DNA of 49,721 nucleotides from IMG/VR virus record IMGVR_UViG_3300042731_005221, positions 1 through 49,721 of that record, one strand, 5' to 3'. The notes beneath the pieces were generated by a model that did no database searches, had not been told where the DNA came from, and saw only the letters and a program-made list of their open reading frames with translations. Shown here piece after piece: positions 1 through 7,835 of this stretch. The position numbers and the translations under genes were made by a program. The DNA is from a virus. Each line of letters opens with the position of its first letter. Within the stretch, counting starts at the first letter, position 1.

Positions 1-2
1 GG

Positions 3-386
3 ACAATATTCTGCGCGACATGCAATAAAGATATTGAGGCCAGATTGACAGACGGAAAAGAAATATATCCTCGATCTCTATCTTTTCATCATCTCCCTTT
101 TTGGAAATGCGATATTTGCGGTAATTATGTAGGATGTCATCACAAGACGAAAAACAGAACAAAGCCGCTCGGATGCATACCATCAGAAGCGGTTAGAAAC
201 GCCAGAAAACATATTCACAAACTACTCGATAGCATATGGAAAGAAAACAAAATGGCGAGAAAAGAAATATATGCGGCGATAAGTGAAAAATTAGGATGGA
301 AATATCATACCGCTAATATCAGAACCATTGATGAGGCGAGAGAAGTATATAGAATTTTGCAAGAAATTGTCGTTAAAGGAGAGTGA
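3..386 (+). CDS. DUF3268-like zinc-finger protein (5' end outside window)
   Basis: The reading frame is open from base 3, so the gene starts before the window; a TTG at 45 is possible but would cut off an upstream CATC cysteine pair. The protein has FCATC early, then WKCDICGNYVGCH, then a short basic helical C-terminus ending in an isoleucine-rich helix. The order CxxC, FW-C-x2-CGxYVGCH, PLG fits the DUF3268 zinc-finger family common in phages. The family has no established biochemical role; a nucleic-acid-binding function is inferred from the zinc ribbon. It ends 3 bases before the next ATG, with the GGAGAG ribosome binding site inside its own end. Confidence 0.6.
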   Translation, partial: TIFCATCNKDIEARLTDGKEIYPRSLSFHHLPFWKCDICGNYVGCHHKTKNRTKPLGCIPSEAVRNARKHIHKLLDSIWKENKMARKEIYAAISEKLGWKYHTANIRTIDEAREVYRILQEIVVKGE

Positions 387-389
387 ATC

Positions 390-824
390 ATGTCCGATAA
401 AATACCCGAGATGAGCGAAGAACTACTTCACAAAACAATGGCACTGCTAACCATATCGCTTGGAAATCGTGATGAAGATTGGCAGGCAGACTACAAAGAA
501 CTTTACGACCAATATTGTGATTTTTGCGGCAAGCACCCAGAAAGCGAGCTTGAAAAAGCGCGGAGGTTGCGTGAGCATGTGCTGAATGCTGATTTCTACG
601 CCGGAGTATCAGGCAAAAACTTCAACTGCTCACCACATAAGGTTCACGATGTTTTTGATCTGTACGAATCCGCCATATCCGAAATGTTCACGGAGGAGGA
701 ACTGCGCCGCGCTATCGATTGGGCTGACAGCGAGGGCAATCTGTCAGATACGATGATTGAGGAATTCATTGACTGGCTCAAAGCTTTGCAACAGTATAAA
801 GCAAAGAGGAAAAAACATGAATAA
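390..824 (+). CDS. hypothetical protein, 144 aa
   Basis: Clear ATG preceded by AAAGGAGAG. The product is acidic and probably all-helical, with a CDFCGKH cysteine pair near residue 45 and a basic tail (KAKRKKHE). I do not recognise a family. It is tightly coupled to the preceding zinc-finger gene and overlaps the next small ORF by 8 bases, so it is translated as part of the same accessory operon. Confidence 0.6.
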   Translation: MSDKIPEMSEELLHKTMALLTISLGNRDEDWQADYKELYDQYCDFCGKHPESELEKARRLREHVLNADFYAGVSGKNFNCSPHKVHDVFDLYESAISEMFTEEELRRAIDWADSEGNLSDTMIEEFIDWLKALQQYKAKRKKHE

Positions 825-948
825 CATCTACGCCACATCCTACAACACATATCACTACGAATACGCACACACAGGAGCGAGAGAAAAAAACTATATGATT
901 CTGTTTGCTACGATAATCCCGGCGTATACGGGGAAAGGAAAAAGATGA
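817..948 (+). CDS. small hypothetical protein, 43 aa
   Basis: The ATG at 817 lies 4 to 10 bases after AGAGGAAAAAA, a usable purine-rich binding site, and overlaps the upstream stop. The product starts MNNIYATSY and ends in a short hydrophobic stretch (MILFATIIPAY) followed by GKGKR. It could be a tiny membrane-associated peptide. A longer start at 757 in the same frame is less likely because it runs deep into the upstream gene. Confidence 0.4.
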   Translation: MNNIYATSYNTYHYEYAHTGAREKNYMILFATIIPAYTGKGKR

Positions 949-1022
949 TGTATACTACGACAAGCACAGATAATACTGGAGTTGTGTACAAAAGCGAACC
1001 TCGAAAGCCGATTGAGTATTGA
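945..1022 (+). CDS. possible 25-aa peptide
   Basis: Two consecutive ATG codons (945, 948) follow GGGAAAGGAAAAAG, a good ribosome binding site, and overlap the preceding stop by ATGA. The product (MMYTTTSTDNTGVVYKSE...) is short, polar and unlike anything I recognise. The start signals are better than expected by chance, but the length gives little statistical support. Confidence 0.25.
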   Translation: MMYTTTSTDNTGVVYKSEPRKPIEY

Positions 1023-1070
1023 GAAGCGAAGAGGCAAGGAGATTTTGTGAATCGTTAAAGGAGCTCTCCC

Positions 1071-1355
1071 ATGAAACCTAAGAAATGCTACTGGAAAAGA
1101 TGCGGGCAATTTGAATACAACCCATCATGTAGCAGCACTATTTATGCTGTGATGATCCCTGAAAACATTCCCGCTACATGCCACGATTGCAGACGCCCTA
1201 TCACAACCATCGATGAAACGCTATGCTCTACATGCCCGGTCCGCAGTTGTCCGCGCAGTTGCCCGACGTATGAGCGGCGTCACGCAGGCGGCCCGCCTAA
1301 GAGGCCGAAGGTCTGTCTGCGGTTATTCTTGGCGAAGTTGGTGGAGAAAAGATGA
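1071..1355 (+). CDS. cysteine-rich zinc-binding-like protein, 94 aa
   Basis: ATG at 1071 follows AAAGGAGCTCTCCC. The protein carries about ten cysteines, including CHDC (near residue 37) and a CSTCPVRSCPRSCP cluster, then a basic, proline-rich tail. These suggest one or two structural zinc sites. No enzymatic family recognised. Its stop overlaps the next ATG (ATGA), showing translational coupling. Confidence 0.5.
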   Translation: MKPKKCYWKRCGQFEYNPSCSSTIYAVMIPENIPATCHDCRRPITTIDETLCSTCPVRSCPRSCPTYERRHAGGPPKRPKVCLRLFLAKLVEKR

Positions 1356-1507
1356 AAAAGACGTGTGATACATGCCGTAAACCGTCATGGTGTTATTGGC
1401 GTGACGGCGCTATGTGGAATGGTAGATTTTGCAGTGATTGGCGTCCCCGCGTCTGGCCATACGTTCTGTTCGTGGTAATTCTTCTTTTGATTGGAGTGTG
1501 GGTTTGA
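1352..1507 (+). CDS. small zinc-motif membrane protein, 51 aa
   Basis: Starts in an ATGA overlap with the upstream stop after GGAGAAAAG. The N-terminus has CDTCRKPSWC and another cysteine near residue 27. Residues 35-51 form one strongly hydrophobic helix (PYVLFVVILLLIGVWV) running to the C-terminus. The cysteine domain plus a C-terminal membrane anchor suggests a tail-anchored peptide. It overlaps the TTG start of the following nuclease-like gene by 4 bases. Confidence 0.5.
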   Translation: MKKTCDTCRKPSWCYWRDGAMWNGRFCSDWRPRVWPYVLFVVILLLIGVWV

Positions 1508-2083
1508 CACATGCCGAACTTTGCCATTTAACCGCCCGGCGGTTTGGGAAAAAAGCTCTCGTAACATTAGTCGAATATCAAAGTTATGTAACAGGCGAGT
1601 TCCCAGATGTGTTAGTTTTTAATGGCGTTACCACTCTGTTCGAAATAAAAACAAGTCGTTCTGATTTCCTATCTGATGCCAAGAAGGATTGCAGAATAAA
1701 ATGGGCACCGAAAGTCAGTTCATATTTATCAAAACGCGCACTATCTGGATATAATAATGATGTATATTTACAGATAAGGGCGGAAAGGCCGGAATTATAT
1801 TACAGGGAATGTCCGCATATGGGAAGAAGCCGTTATTATGTTTGTGAATGGGGGCTAATACACGTTGATGAATTGCCTAAAGGGTGGGGCCTTTATTGGG
1901 TGAAAGGAAAAAGATTTTATCAGCAAAAAAAGAGCGGGAAGTTTAAGAGGGATATCAATGCAGAAATAATAATTCTTGCTCATGCATTCAGGAAATATGC
2001 ACACGGGAAATGTGATCAAATATATATTGGCGAGTATCAGCAAATATATTGATTGATTACTCAAACATGATTGGAGTGTGGGT
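1488..2083 (+). repeat. 16-bp direct repeat of a translation start region
   Basis: TGATTGGAGTGTGGGT occurs identically at 1488-1503 and 2068-2083, in both cases directly before a start codon (TTG at 1504, ATG at 2084). It contains the GGAG ribosome binding site. This looks like a copied initiation module or the trace of a cassette insertion of the 1504-2052 gene. Confidence 0.6.
1504..2052 (+). CDS. PD-(D/E)XK nuclease-like protein (MmcB-like)
   Basis: TTG start at 1504 chosen because GGAG lies 8 bases upstream and it overlaps the previous stop; an in-frame start at 1438 would run through the upstream gene. Of 182 residues, 30-60 carry FPDVLVF then LFEIKTSRSDFLSDAKK, giving D35, E47 and K49, the PD...ExK signature of restriction-endonuclease-fold proteins such as MmcB. 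The rest is basic and aromatic. It may be a DNA repair or host-takeover nuclease; the substrate cannot be told from sequence. Confidence 0.55.
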   Translation: MTHAELCHLTARRFGKKALVTLVEYQSYVTGEFPDVLVFNGVTTLFEIKTSRSDFLSDAKKDCRIKWAPKVSSYLSKRALSGYNNDVYLQIRAERPELYYRECPHMGRSRYYVCEWGLIHVDELPKGWGLYWVKGKRFYQQKKSGKFKRDINAEIIILAHAFRKYAHGKCDQIYIGEYQQIY

Positions 2084-2563
2084 ATGAAACTCCGCCTTGC
2101 CATATTTTTTATCGTCTCCTCCTTTGCCGTCTACATCGTGGGTCTGTACAAGCATTACTCAAGCCTGGCACCGATTGACCCACAGCCGATAGTAATCGCA
2201 ACAATCGTCTGGCATAACCGTGTCCCGTGGTACGCCAAAAGAATAATAACTACGGAGAAATGGCTGACATATACGCCAAAAGACAGAAAGCTGTGGAGAA
2301 AAATAAAAACCAAGTCCGGGATACGCTACAGGATCGACGACCGCACGGATTGGAAAATAACCTGTTCTATTTTGACCGAGTGGTGGAGTAACGGGGTTGT
2401 CAGTCAATCACGCAATTACAAAGGCAGAGAAAGCTGGAGGTGGTATGTGCATGCTGCTTGGGTTGAAGATGGATCAATAATCGGATATACTTATACTATC
2501 AAACAAATACCTGTTGACGTAGATAACAAAGGTCGGCGGTATTTACCGAGGGTGAAATATTGA
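2084..2563 (+). CDS. membrane-anchored hypothetical protein, 159 aa
   Basis: ATG at 2084 is 8 bases from TTGGAG; an in-frame GTG at 2078 is too close to the site. Residues 1-23 form a signal anchor (MKLRLAIFFIVSSFAVYIVG), followed by a Trp- and Tyr-rich domain probably outside the cytoplasm, with a charged end. No family recognised. Its stop overlaps the TTG start of a two-helix membrane protein, so the two may work together at the membrane. Confidence 0.5.
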   Translation: MKLRLAIFFIVSSFAVYIVGLYKHYSSLAPIDPQPIVIATIVWHNRVPWYAKRIITTEKWLTYTPKDRKLWRKIKTKSGIRYRIDDRTDWKITCSILTEWWSNGVVSQSRNYKGRESWRWYVHAAWVEDGSIIGYTYTIKQIPVDVDNKGRRYLPRVKY

Positions 2564-2778
2564 TTGTAGTATTTCGCTTAGATGAACTGCTTGTTTTGAT
2601 TGTTTTGATTGTCCTTACTTCAACATTAACGTTTCGCGGTATGCAGATTATCCACCGGCATGACTATAGACGATACGGCCGGGCGGTTATCTGGATAGCG
2701 ATATCCGTGGTTTGCGTTACCATAGCATTACTTATGATATATGGTATCGGGTTTGGATTTGTTCAGTTTTTGAAATGA
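2560..2778 (+). CDS. two-helix membrane protein, 72 aa
   Basis: TTG start overlaps the previous stop (TTGA). Two hydrophobic segments, residues 9-27 and 43-66, are separated by a basic loop (HRHDYRRYGR), giving a hairpin topology with the loop likely cytoplasmic. This resembles a class II holin in outline, but the position is far from the lysis cassette, so the role is unknown. Confidence 0.45.
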   Translation: MIVVFRLDELLVLIVLIVLTSTLTFRGMQIIHRHDYRRYGRAVIWIAISVVCVTIALLMIYGIGFGFVQFLK

Positions 2779-2793
2779 AGGGAGAAAATCATA

Positions 2794-2955
2794 TTGCGAG
2801 CATTACAGACAAAATTGACTCCTGAACAAATAATGCTTGAATGCCGAGGATGTCACTGGTTCAATCCGAAAGCCCGCGTTTGGTGTAATCGGAAAGGCAA
2901 GCGGGAGACCGGGAAATTAGGAAAATGTTTGAATAAGAAGAAAGCGAGATTTTAA
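2794..2955 (+). CDS. small Cys4 zinc-finger protein, 53 aa
   Basis: Not annotated by length-based calling. TTG at 2794 follows AAGGGAGAAAATCATA. The product contains CRGCHWFNPKARVWCN and a later cysteine (GKCLNKKK), a Cys4 pattern, with a very basic C-terminus. A nucleic-acid-binding zinc finger is likely by composition. It closes the first run of small genes. Confidence 0.45.
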   Translation: MRALQTKLTPEQIMLECRGCHWFNPKARVWCNRKGKRETGKLGKCLNKKKARF

Positions 2956-3083
2956 AGGAGAACTTGACGAAGCGGCGTCAAGGATAACCGCATGGTCTTT
3001 ATTCCTTTACAAGAGTGATGAGTATGCCGGGGGAATCCGCTTAATTCCCCCCTTATTAAAAAACAATAAAACAGGGAGGGGGT
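2956..3083 (+). terminator. gene-free gap with hairpins, possible terminator
   Basis: The gap holds two inverted repeats: CTTGACG...CGTCAAG near 2968-2985, and GGGGGAAT (3029-3036) with ATTCCCCC (3044-3051), an 8-bp stem followed by CTTATTAAAAAA. The second could stop transcription weakly, though its U-tract is poor. The next gene's binding site (GGGAGGGGG) follows directly. Confidence 0.35.
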
Positions 3084-3347
3084 TTGAAAAAAAGGGGAAG
3101 ATATCCAATAAATCCTGATAAAATGCATTACTATGAGTTCCCGTTACATGACGGTGAATCACTCAGATTATTCGGATCAATTAACCAGTTTAAAAAGTAC
3201 CTTCATTTCACGGCGGCCATGATAAACGAATTAAAAATAAAACACTGGTCGGAAATCAAGTCAAAAGAGGTCGATATTTCATTTGGATATGGGCGCGGTT
3301 CATGGGAAAAAAACAGGGTAAAAAAGATGGGCGGCAGTTGTGATTGA
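3084..3347 (+). CDS. hypothetical protein, 87 aa
   Basis: TTG start after a very strong GGGAGGGGG site. The small basic protein has an aromatic-rich middle (MHYYEFPL, YLHFTAAMI) and a lysine-rich end. No family recognised. Its last codons overlap the -35 element of the promoter that drives the portal gene, so it marks the end of the accessory block. Confidence 0.45.
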   Translation: MKKRGRYPINPDKMHYYEFPLHDGESLRLFGSINQFKKYLHFTAAMINELKIKHWSEIKSKEVDISFGYGRGSWEKNRVKKMGGSCD

Positions 3348-3373
3348 CACAAAAATGAACGAACAATTAAAGT
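3344..3373 (+). promoter_or_regulatory. leaderless-type promoter before portal gene
   Basis: TTGACA at 3344-3349, then TAAAGT at 3368-3373 (18-base spacer). The stretch TTGACACAAAAATGAACG is nearly repeated at 6803 before the prohead protease gene, including the spacer. The predicted transcription start falls on the portal ATG at 3380 and there is no ribosome binding site, so the mRNA would be leaderless. Confidence 0.5.
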
Positions 3374-3379
3374 ATTTAT

Positions 3380-4900
3380 ATGTATACATTAGTTCCGATG
3401 TCCACGGCCAATTATGGAAGAGACGATAAAAATAGACGGGGACATAACGTCTATACCATTTCTGAGATTGTCGGAGTACAAGGGAGGGATCGAGCCGGTA
3501 GAATAATCGACGGTGAGGTTCAAATTCCTATTTTTATGCTCACTCCCCAAGAGCGTGAATATCTTGCCAGGTTATGCGCTCCGATATTCGCGGTCGTCAA
3601 TAATCGTTGTCAAAGAATAAGCGCCTTGGAATGGGAAATTACCAAGAAAAAAAGCGATGAAGACCGGATTGTACAAGCCCTTAGAATGGCCTATGATCTA
3701 TACCGTGAATGGGATTCTCCCACCGACGCTAAACACATCATCGTCCGTGCCCGGTGTATGAAGCAAATCAAAGAAGAATTGCCGGATATAAAAGACGACC
3801 TTTCCAATTTTTCTCAATCTCTAAAAAGGTGGTCTAAAAGACAAAAAATGACCGCCGATGACTCAAGCCAGGAGATAGTAGACTGGATAAACGAGCCTAA
3901 TGACAGCGACGATTTCGAGGAAATGACAAAAAAATGGACATATGATTTGATGGTCCACGGGGCCGATGCCCAATACATGATGATGATCGGCGGATTGCTT
4001 GACTCTGTTTACATGCTCCCGGGGGGATCGGTTTTGCCGCTTCGCGGTAGATATGTAGGCGGGGGGACCGGTTATGTCCAACTCATGCAGCTTGTCGAGC
4101 CTAAAATATATTTTTCCGATGAGATAATTTACGACAACTATATACCCATAAGTGCCAGGTCATACGGGTTAATTCCGATAGAAGCACTTCTAAACAAAAT
4201 AGCGGAATCCATGCTTTTTGATAAATTAGCGGCTGAACGAGCGGACGGAACCACTCCCCCGCAGAAGATTGTGGCATTTGGCGGGGGGACGGGAACCGCT
4301 GTTCTAGAAAACTTGGAAGGCGAAGAACTTAAATTACCGATTGACAAAGAAGAACAATCACGGATTGAGCATAAAATAAACGAGGAACGCAAAAACGCAA
4401 TCGTGACGTTGACTGGAATGGGGACACCGATGGTCGTTGATATATCGAAAGCTGATACATTCGGAACACAAAGCGAGCGGCAGGATAAACTTATTCGTGA
4501 CATCGGCATGGTATTTTCCGCTTCAAACGCGGAGATGAATCTTGACGGATCGATGGAGTTTTCCAGTCAAAGTGTAGCCACCCAACAGGAACGACAAGAG
4601 CGTGAGCGCGGCGTGTACCCGATTGTGAGAATCATAGACAAAACCGTGACAAAAAAATGGATACCCTACCGGTTTGGTCCCGGGTGGAAAATGGAACACA
4701 AAACCAGTTTGAGTGACGCTGAAAAATTGGCGCTTGATAAAGAAAGATTGCAGTCCGGCATGTATGACGTGAACACGCTCAAGGAAGAAAGAGGAGAACA
4801 ACCGTATGACAAAGAAGAGTTCAATTATCCCCAAGGGGCGCAACAGGCGCAATTGGGAGAGTCTCCAAATAATCCGCTATTTATGCGAGGTATGAAGTAA
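3380..4900 (+). CDS. portal protein
   Basis: The 506-residue protein has the features of phage portal proteins: an N-terminal region binding LARLCAPIFAVVNNRCQRIS, a central wing with glycine-rich loops (MLPGGSVLPLRGRYVGGG), a long helical stem region (KEEQSRIEHKINEERKNA) and an acidic C-terminus listing KLALDKERLQSGMYDVNTLKEERG, a typical portal tail. The portal forms the dodecameric DNA channel at one capsid vertex and docks the terminase. It heads the head-gene block and is followed by the minor capsid genes in normal order. No Shine-Dalgarno site precedes the ATG. Confidence 0.85.
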   Translation: MYTLVPMSTANYGRDDKNRRGHNVYTISEIVGVQGRDRAGRIIDGEVQIPIFMLTPQEREYLARLCAPIFAVVNNRCQRISALEWEITKKKSDEDRIVQALRMAYDLYREWDSPTDAKHIIVRARCMKQIKEELPDIKDDLSNFSQSLKRWSKRQKMTADDSSQEIVDWINEPNDSDDFEEMTKKWTYDLMVHGADAQYMMMIGGLLDSVYMLPGGSVLPLRGRYVGGGTGYVQLMQLVEPKIYFSDEIIYDNYIPISARSYGLIPIEALLNKIAESMLFDKLAAERADGTTPPQKIVAFGGGTGTAVLENLEGEELKLPIDKEEQSRIEHKINEERKNAIVTLTGMGTPMVVDISKADTFGTQSERQDKLIRDIGMVFSASNAEMNLDGSMEFSSQSVATQQERQERERGVYPIVRIIDKTVTKKWIPYRFGPGWKMEHKTSLSDAEKLALDKERLQSGMYDVNTLKEERGEQPYDKEEFNYPQGAQQAQLGESPNNPLFMRGMK

Positions 4901-5088
4901 TGCCGATACTGACAGATAAAAAAATGACGGCCGATGAAGCGGATGCGTTGGCGTCACCGTATATCGTATCCATGAACGCGCTGTTCAAAGAAATGGAAGT
5001 CGATATGATGACGGTCGTTGAAGACATGGTGAAATCCGGCGCGACTGAAAATGAGATCATAAACGCCGTTGAAAAAATATTGTCATAG
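4900..5088 (+). CDS. small helical protein between portal and minor capsid genes
   Basis: Starts in a TAATG overlap with the portal stop. The 62-residue acidic protein reads as two or three helices (MTADEADALASPYIVSMNALF, then VEDMVKSGATENEIINAVEKIL). No family recognised. The position suggests a small head accessory or scaffolding helper made in step with portal. Confidence 0.5.
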   Translation: MPILTDKKMTADEADALASPYIVSMNALFKEMEVDMMTVVEDMVKSGATENEIINAVEKILS

Positions 5089-5096
5089 GGGGAAGT

Positions 5097-5741
5097 ATGC
5101 CGTCACCACCTAAACCAAAAAGCGGAGAAAACGCAAAGGATTATATCCCGCGTTGTATGCATGCCATAAGGGATTGCGGTGATCCGCAGGATCAAAGACT
5201 CGCTGCCTGTTATACATCTTTTCGCGAAGCTAAAAAGTCGGAGTTTATCTCAAGTGCGTTTCAGGTATTTAAATCCATTCTAAACCGAGTGTCAAAAACG
5301 GCGCTTCCTGTTGGAACTGTCAAAACACGAAAAGACGGCACCAAGTGGAAAAAGATAGCTCCCGGCCAGTGGGAACAGGTAAGACAAGAAAGACAAGTTC
5401 AATCAGCATTTTCCGAAAAGATGAAAAACAAAAAAGGAAAACGAACCCCGGAAGAAGAAAAAGTATTACAAGAAACCCTTCTTAACGATAAAGGCGAACC
5501 GAAACAATTATATGATGCTATAAAAAAAAGAGACAGCTCTGAAATTATGCAACATGATTTAGAAAATATGGAGCTTGAATTGCTTGACGGTGATATATCA
5601 TATAACGAGTTTATGAATGATCTTAAAGCCATAAATGATGATCTTATTAAACGGAATGTGAATTATCATCCCAAGCCTGAATATGAAAGGCCAGAATTGG
5701 CAACAAATCAACCATGGTACAAAAGACCTCCGCAAGGATAA
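5097..5741 (+). CDS. head-region protein with DGTKWKKIAPGQW motif
   Basis: ATG follows AGGGGGAAGT. Residues 1-45 (KDYIPRCMHAIRDCGDPQDQ and LAACYTSFREAK) form a small cysteine-containing N-terminal domain often seen at the start of phage head proteins. Residues 75-92 hold TRKDGTKWKKIAPGQW, a short motif found in several phage head and protease genes. The remainder is a charged, helical region. Likely a minor head or scaffold-associated protein. The motif's DNA is repeated at the end of the next gene. Confidence 0.5.
   Translation: MPSPPKPKSGENAKDYIPRCMHAIRDCGDPQDQRLAACYTSFREAKKSEFISSAFQVFKSILNRVSKTALPVGTVKTRKDGTKWKKIAPGQWEQVRQERQVQSAFSEKMKNKKGKRTPEEEKVLQETLLNDKGEPKQLYDAIKKRDSSEIMQHDLENMELELLDGDISYNEFMNDLKAINDDLIKRNVNYHPKPEYERPELATNQPWYKRPPQG
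5324..5359 (+). repeat. 36-bp repeat copy 1 (TRKDGTKWKKIA coding)
   Basis: These 36 bases match 6755-6790 with one change. Here codon 8 after the motif start reads TGG (Trp); in copy 2 it reads TGA (stop). Copy 1 lies inside an intact coding sequence. Confidence 0.85.
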
Positions 5742-5744
5742 GTA

Positions 5745-6779
5745 ATGGCAAAGCTTGATTTTGTCGCACTTGCCAAGAAATATAAAATCGGACCGGGAGA
5801 AGCGACCGGAAAAAAATACCGAGCGTTGATGAAAGCCGTTACCGCCCATGAAACCGAAAATGTCTCCCAGGGAATAGTCGGGAAAAGCAACAGCGCATAC
5901 AAAAGGCAGTTGGCAAATCTTGGTGAACAGTATCAGGATATTATTCGGTTTCCCGGGTTTCAGGATGTTATGCCTAAGCGCGAGATATATCTGAGGAAAG
6001 CAGCGCAAGACGGCGATATTATTTCAAACACGCTCCGGGATAAACTGACGAATAAATTGAGAGCGGCATTATCGGAGAAAGACAAAAGCGGACGCTTGAA
6101 GTTTATCGGGCCTGATGGCAGAGTAAGCCCGAAAGCAGTCAAACGATTGCGCTCTGAAATGGCGGGCGTTTATAAATGGTACACTGGCCGGAGAGGGAAA
6201 AAAGGCGAATTGCCAAGTAATTTGGACGCTATAGCGACAACGGAGATAAGAAGCGCGGCGGACGCTGCTAAGGCAAAATACAACGAATTGTTTGCTGAAC
6301 ATAATTCCGATATCGGACGGATGACGAAAACATGGCGGCAGAATAGATCGTTATCGCATGAACCACGCCCGGCTCATACTTATGTGCATGGGCGGACCGT
6401 TAAAATGTCAGAGCTTTTTAATGTCCCGATTATGGTGAAACGCAAGGGCCGCTGGATTAGAAAAGGGTGGGAAAAAATGGCGCACCCTCACGCGGCGGGG
6501 GCAAGTCCTGAATCGACTATTAATTGCCACTGCGACGTCGATTACACGTTTACGCTCAAAAAGATCAAGCCGAAAGGGAAAATACCAAAACAGCCGACGG
6601 GGGAGATTATGCCTAAAAAACCGTTACAGGAAATCAAACCGAAAAGACCGCTTGAGGAAATCAAACCCAAATTGATACAGCTATCAAAAGCTTGTTTAAC
6701 AATATTTGAGAATAAATTGGCTGTCGTGAAAGCTTATCCGGTCGGTCATATTTCAACACGAAAAGACGGCACCAAGTGA
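5745..6779 (+). CDS. minor capsid / head morphogenesis protein (Mu gpF-like)
   Basis: The 344-residue protein carries the phage Mu F-type head morphogenesis domain: TEIRSAADAAKAKYN near residue 165, then TWRQNRSLSHEPRPAHTYVH and a final HPHAAGASPESTINCHCDV at about 245-265. The family is a minor capsid protein near the portal, needed for head assembly. The C-terminus adds a tandem PKKPLQEIKPKRPLEEIKPK repeat and then VGHISTRKDGTK, where a TGA replaces the Trp codon found in the intact copy in the preceding gene. The end therefore looks shortened by a single base change after a segment duplication. Confidence 0.8.
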   Translation: MAKLDFVALAKKYKIGPGEATGKKYRALMKAVTAHETENVSQGIVGKSNSAYKRQLANLGEQYQDIIRFPGFQDVMPKREIYLRKAAQDGDIISNTLRDKLTNKLRAALSEKDKSGRLKFIGPDGRVSPKAVKRLRSEMAGVYKWYTGRRGKKGELPSNLDAIATTEIRSAADAAKAKYNELFAEHNSDIGRMTKTWRQNRSLSHEPRPAHTYVHGRTVKMSELFNVPIMVKRKGRWIRKGWEKMAHPHAAGASPESTINCHCDVDYTFTLKKIKPKGKIPKQPTGEIMPKKPLQEIKPKRPLEEIKPKLIQLSKACLTIFENKLAVVKAYPVGHISTRKDGTK

Positions 6780-6790
6780 AAAAAGATAGC
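6755..6790 (+). repeat. 36-bp repeat copy 2, with nonsense change
   Basis: Matches 5324-5359 at 35 of 36 bases. The only difference is G to A, turning TGG into TGA, which ends the Mu gpF-like gene at 6779. Reading through would add only KKIARIIS before another stop. Confidence 0.85.
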
Positions 6791-6802
6791 AAGAATAATC
6801 TC

Positions 6803-6832
6803 TTGACACCAAAATAAACGAACATGTAGAAA
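6803..6832 (+). promoter_or_regulatory. leaderless-type promoter before prohead protease gene
   Basis: TTGACA at 6803-6808 and TAGAAA at 6827-6832, with a spacer nearly identical to the promoter at 3344 (shared AAAAT-R-AACGAACA). The predicted start site falls on the ATG pair at 6837 and 6840. No Shine-Dalgarno is present. Confidence 0.5.
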
Positions 6833-6836
6833 AAAG

Positions 6837-7835
6837 ATGATGGATACGGCTATAACAAAAAAACAGGAAAGAAAACTCTCATTCAAGTTTCACCCTTTCA
6901 ATATCGATAATAACGAGCATTTCATCGAGAAAGCGGAAAAAGGTGTCCGCCGGAAATATCTTCGCGGTATCAGTTCCGGGATTATGCGCGACGGTCATGG
7001 TGAACGTATGACCGCCCGGTGTATAAAAGATATGATGGACCAGGGGCAAAGCAGGAACGTGCTCCTTTACGCCGGGTTGCATGGCGTTAATTTTATCGAT
7101 GACCTGGGAAAACTCGTTGACAGTAATGTCGTCAATAATAGTGACTGGTTCACTGAGTACCGGCTATTCGACGAACTTGACGGACTTGATGAAATTACGG
7201 TCGGCCGGGCGGATAAGCTTTGGAAACAGATTACCGGGAAGCCGCCTTATAACAAACCTGCTCAAAAAGGGTTTTCGATTGAAGGCACGGTTCCGGAAGA
7301 ATCGATCCTTGAAAAAGACGTGTTACCGGACGGATCATATGCCAACCGCGTAATCGACAAGGTTCTTCTTGACGGCGTGGTAGTCGTAAATAGGCCCGCC
7401 TATGAGGATTCTGTGGCGACGGCCATTTACAAATGCTTGGGGGAACTTGTCCCGGAAGCAGCGGTCCGTATTCGCAAAGGATACCATGACAGCCTGTTCC
7501 AGGAGTTTTCCGACAAAGAGGCCAAGGACAATTATTATCAAAAGTTTTTCCGGCTAAACAATACGCTGGAAGAAAAAATATCGGATATCATGAGCCGCGA
7601 CGATACAAGAAATCGTGAACGGCTTGAGATATTGCTTGACGAGTATAAATCCATCATAGTCAATCTCGTCATGCAGAATCAAAGCGTGTTTCTGCCGGAT
7701 GATGACATCGAGGTCGGTGTAACAATCCAGGCGGGAACTGAAAGCGTGGTCAAAGGCGACCTTATGAAGGCACTTGCTCAAACTTCGCTCAGGCTTGGCA
7801 CGCTGCTATCCAAAAGAATAGGGAGGACAGCATGA
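6837..7835 (+). CDS. prohead protease-like protein
   Basis: Residues 40-215 look like the HK97-type prohead protease fold: YLRGISSGIMRDGHGERM at the start, H82 in LLYAGLHGV, then S147 in QKGFSIEGTV, and VLLDGVVVVNRPAYEDS, where the family has its final beta strands and an RPA-type turn. His and Ser are the expected catalytic residues. The enzyme trims scaffold and capsid during maturation. The 110-residue C-terminal extension is helical and charged. It sits, as usual, just before the scaffold and capsid genes, overlapping the next start by 4 bases. ATG at 6837 or 6840 is equally possible. Confidence 0.7.
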   Translation: MMDTAITKKQERKLSFKFHPFNIDNNEHFIEKAEKGVRRKYLRGISSGIMRDGHGERMTARCIKDMMDQGQSRNVLLYAGLHGVNFIDDLGKLVDSNVVNNSDWFTEYRLFDELDGLDEITVGRADKLWKQITGKPPYNKPAQKGFSIEGTVPEESILEKDVLPDGSYANRVIDKVLLDGVVVVNRPAYEDSVATAIYKCLGELVPEAAVRIRKGYHDSLFQEFSDKEAKDNYYQKFFRLNNTLEEKISDIMSRDDTRNRERLEILLDEYKSIIVNLVMQNQSVFLPDDDIEVGVTIQAGTESVVKGDLMKALAQTSLRLGTLLSKRIGRTA

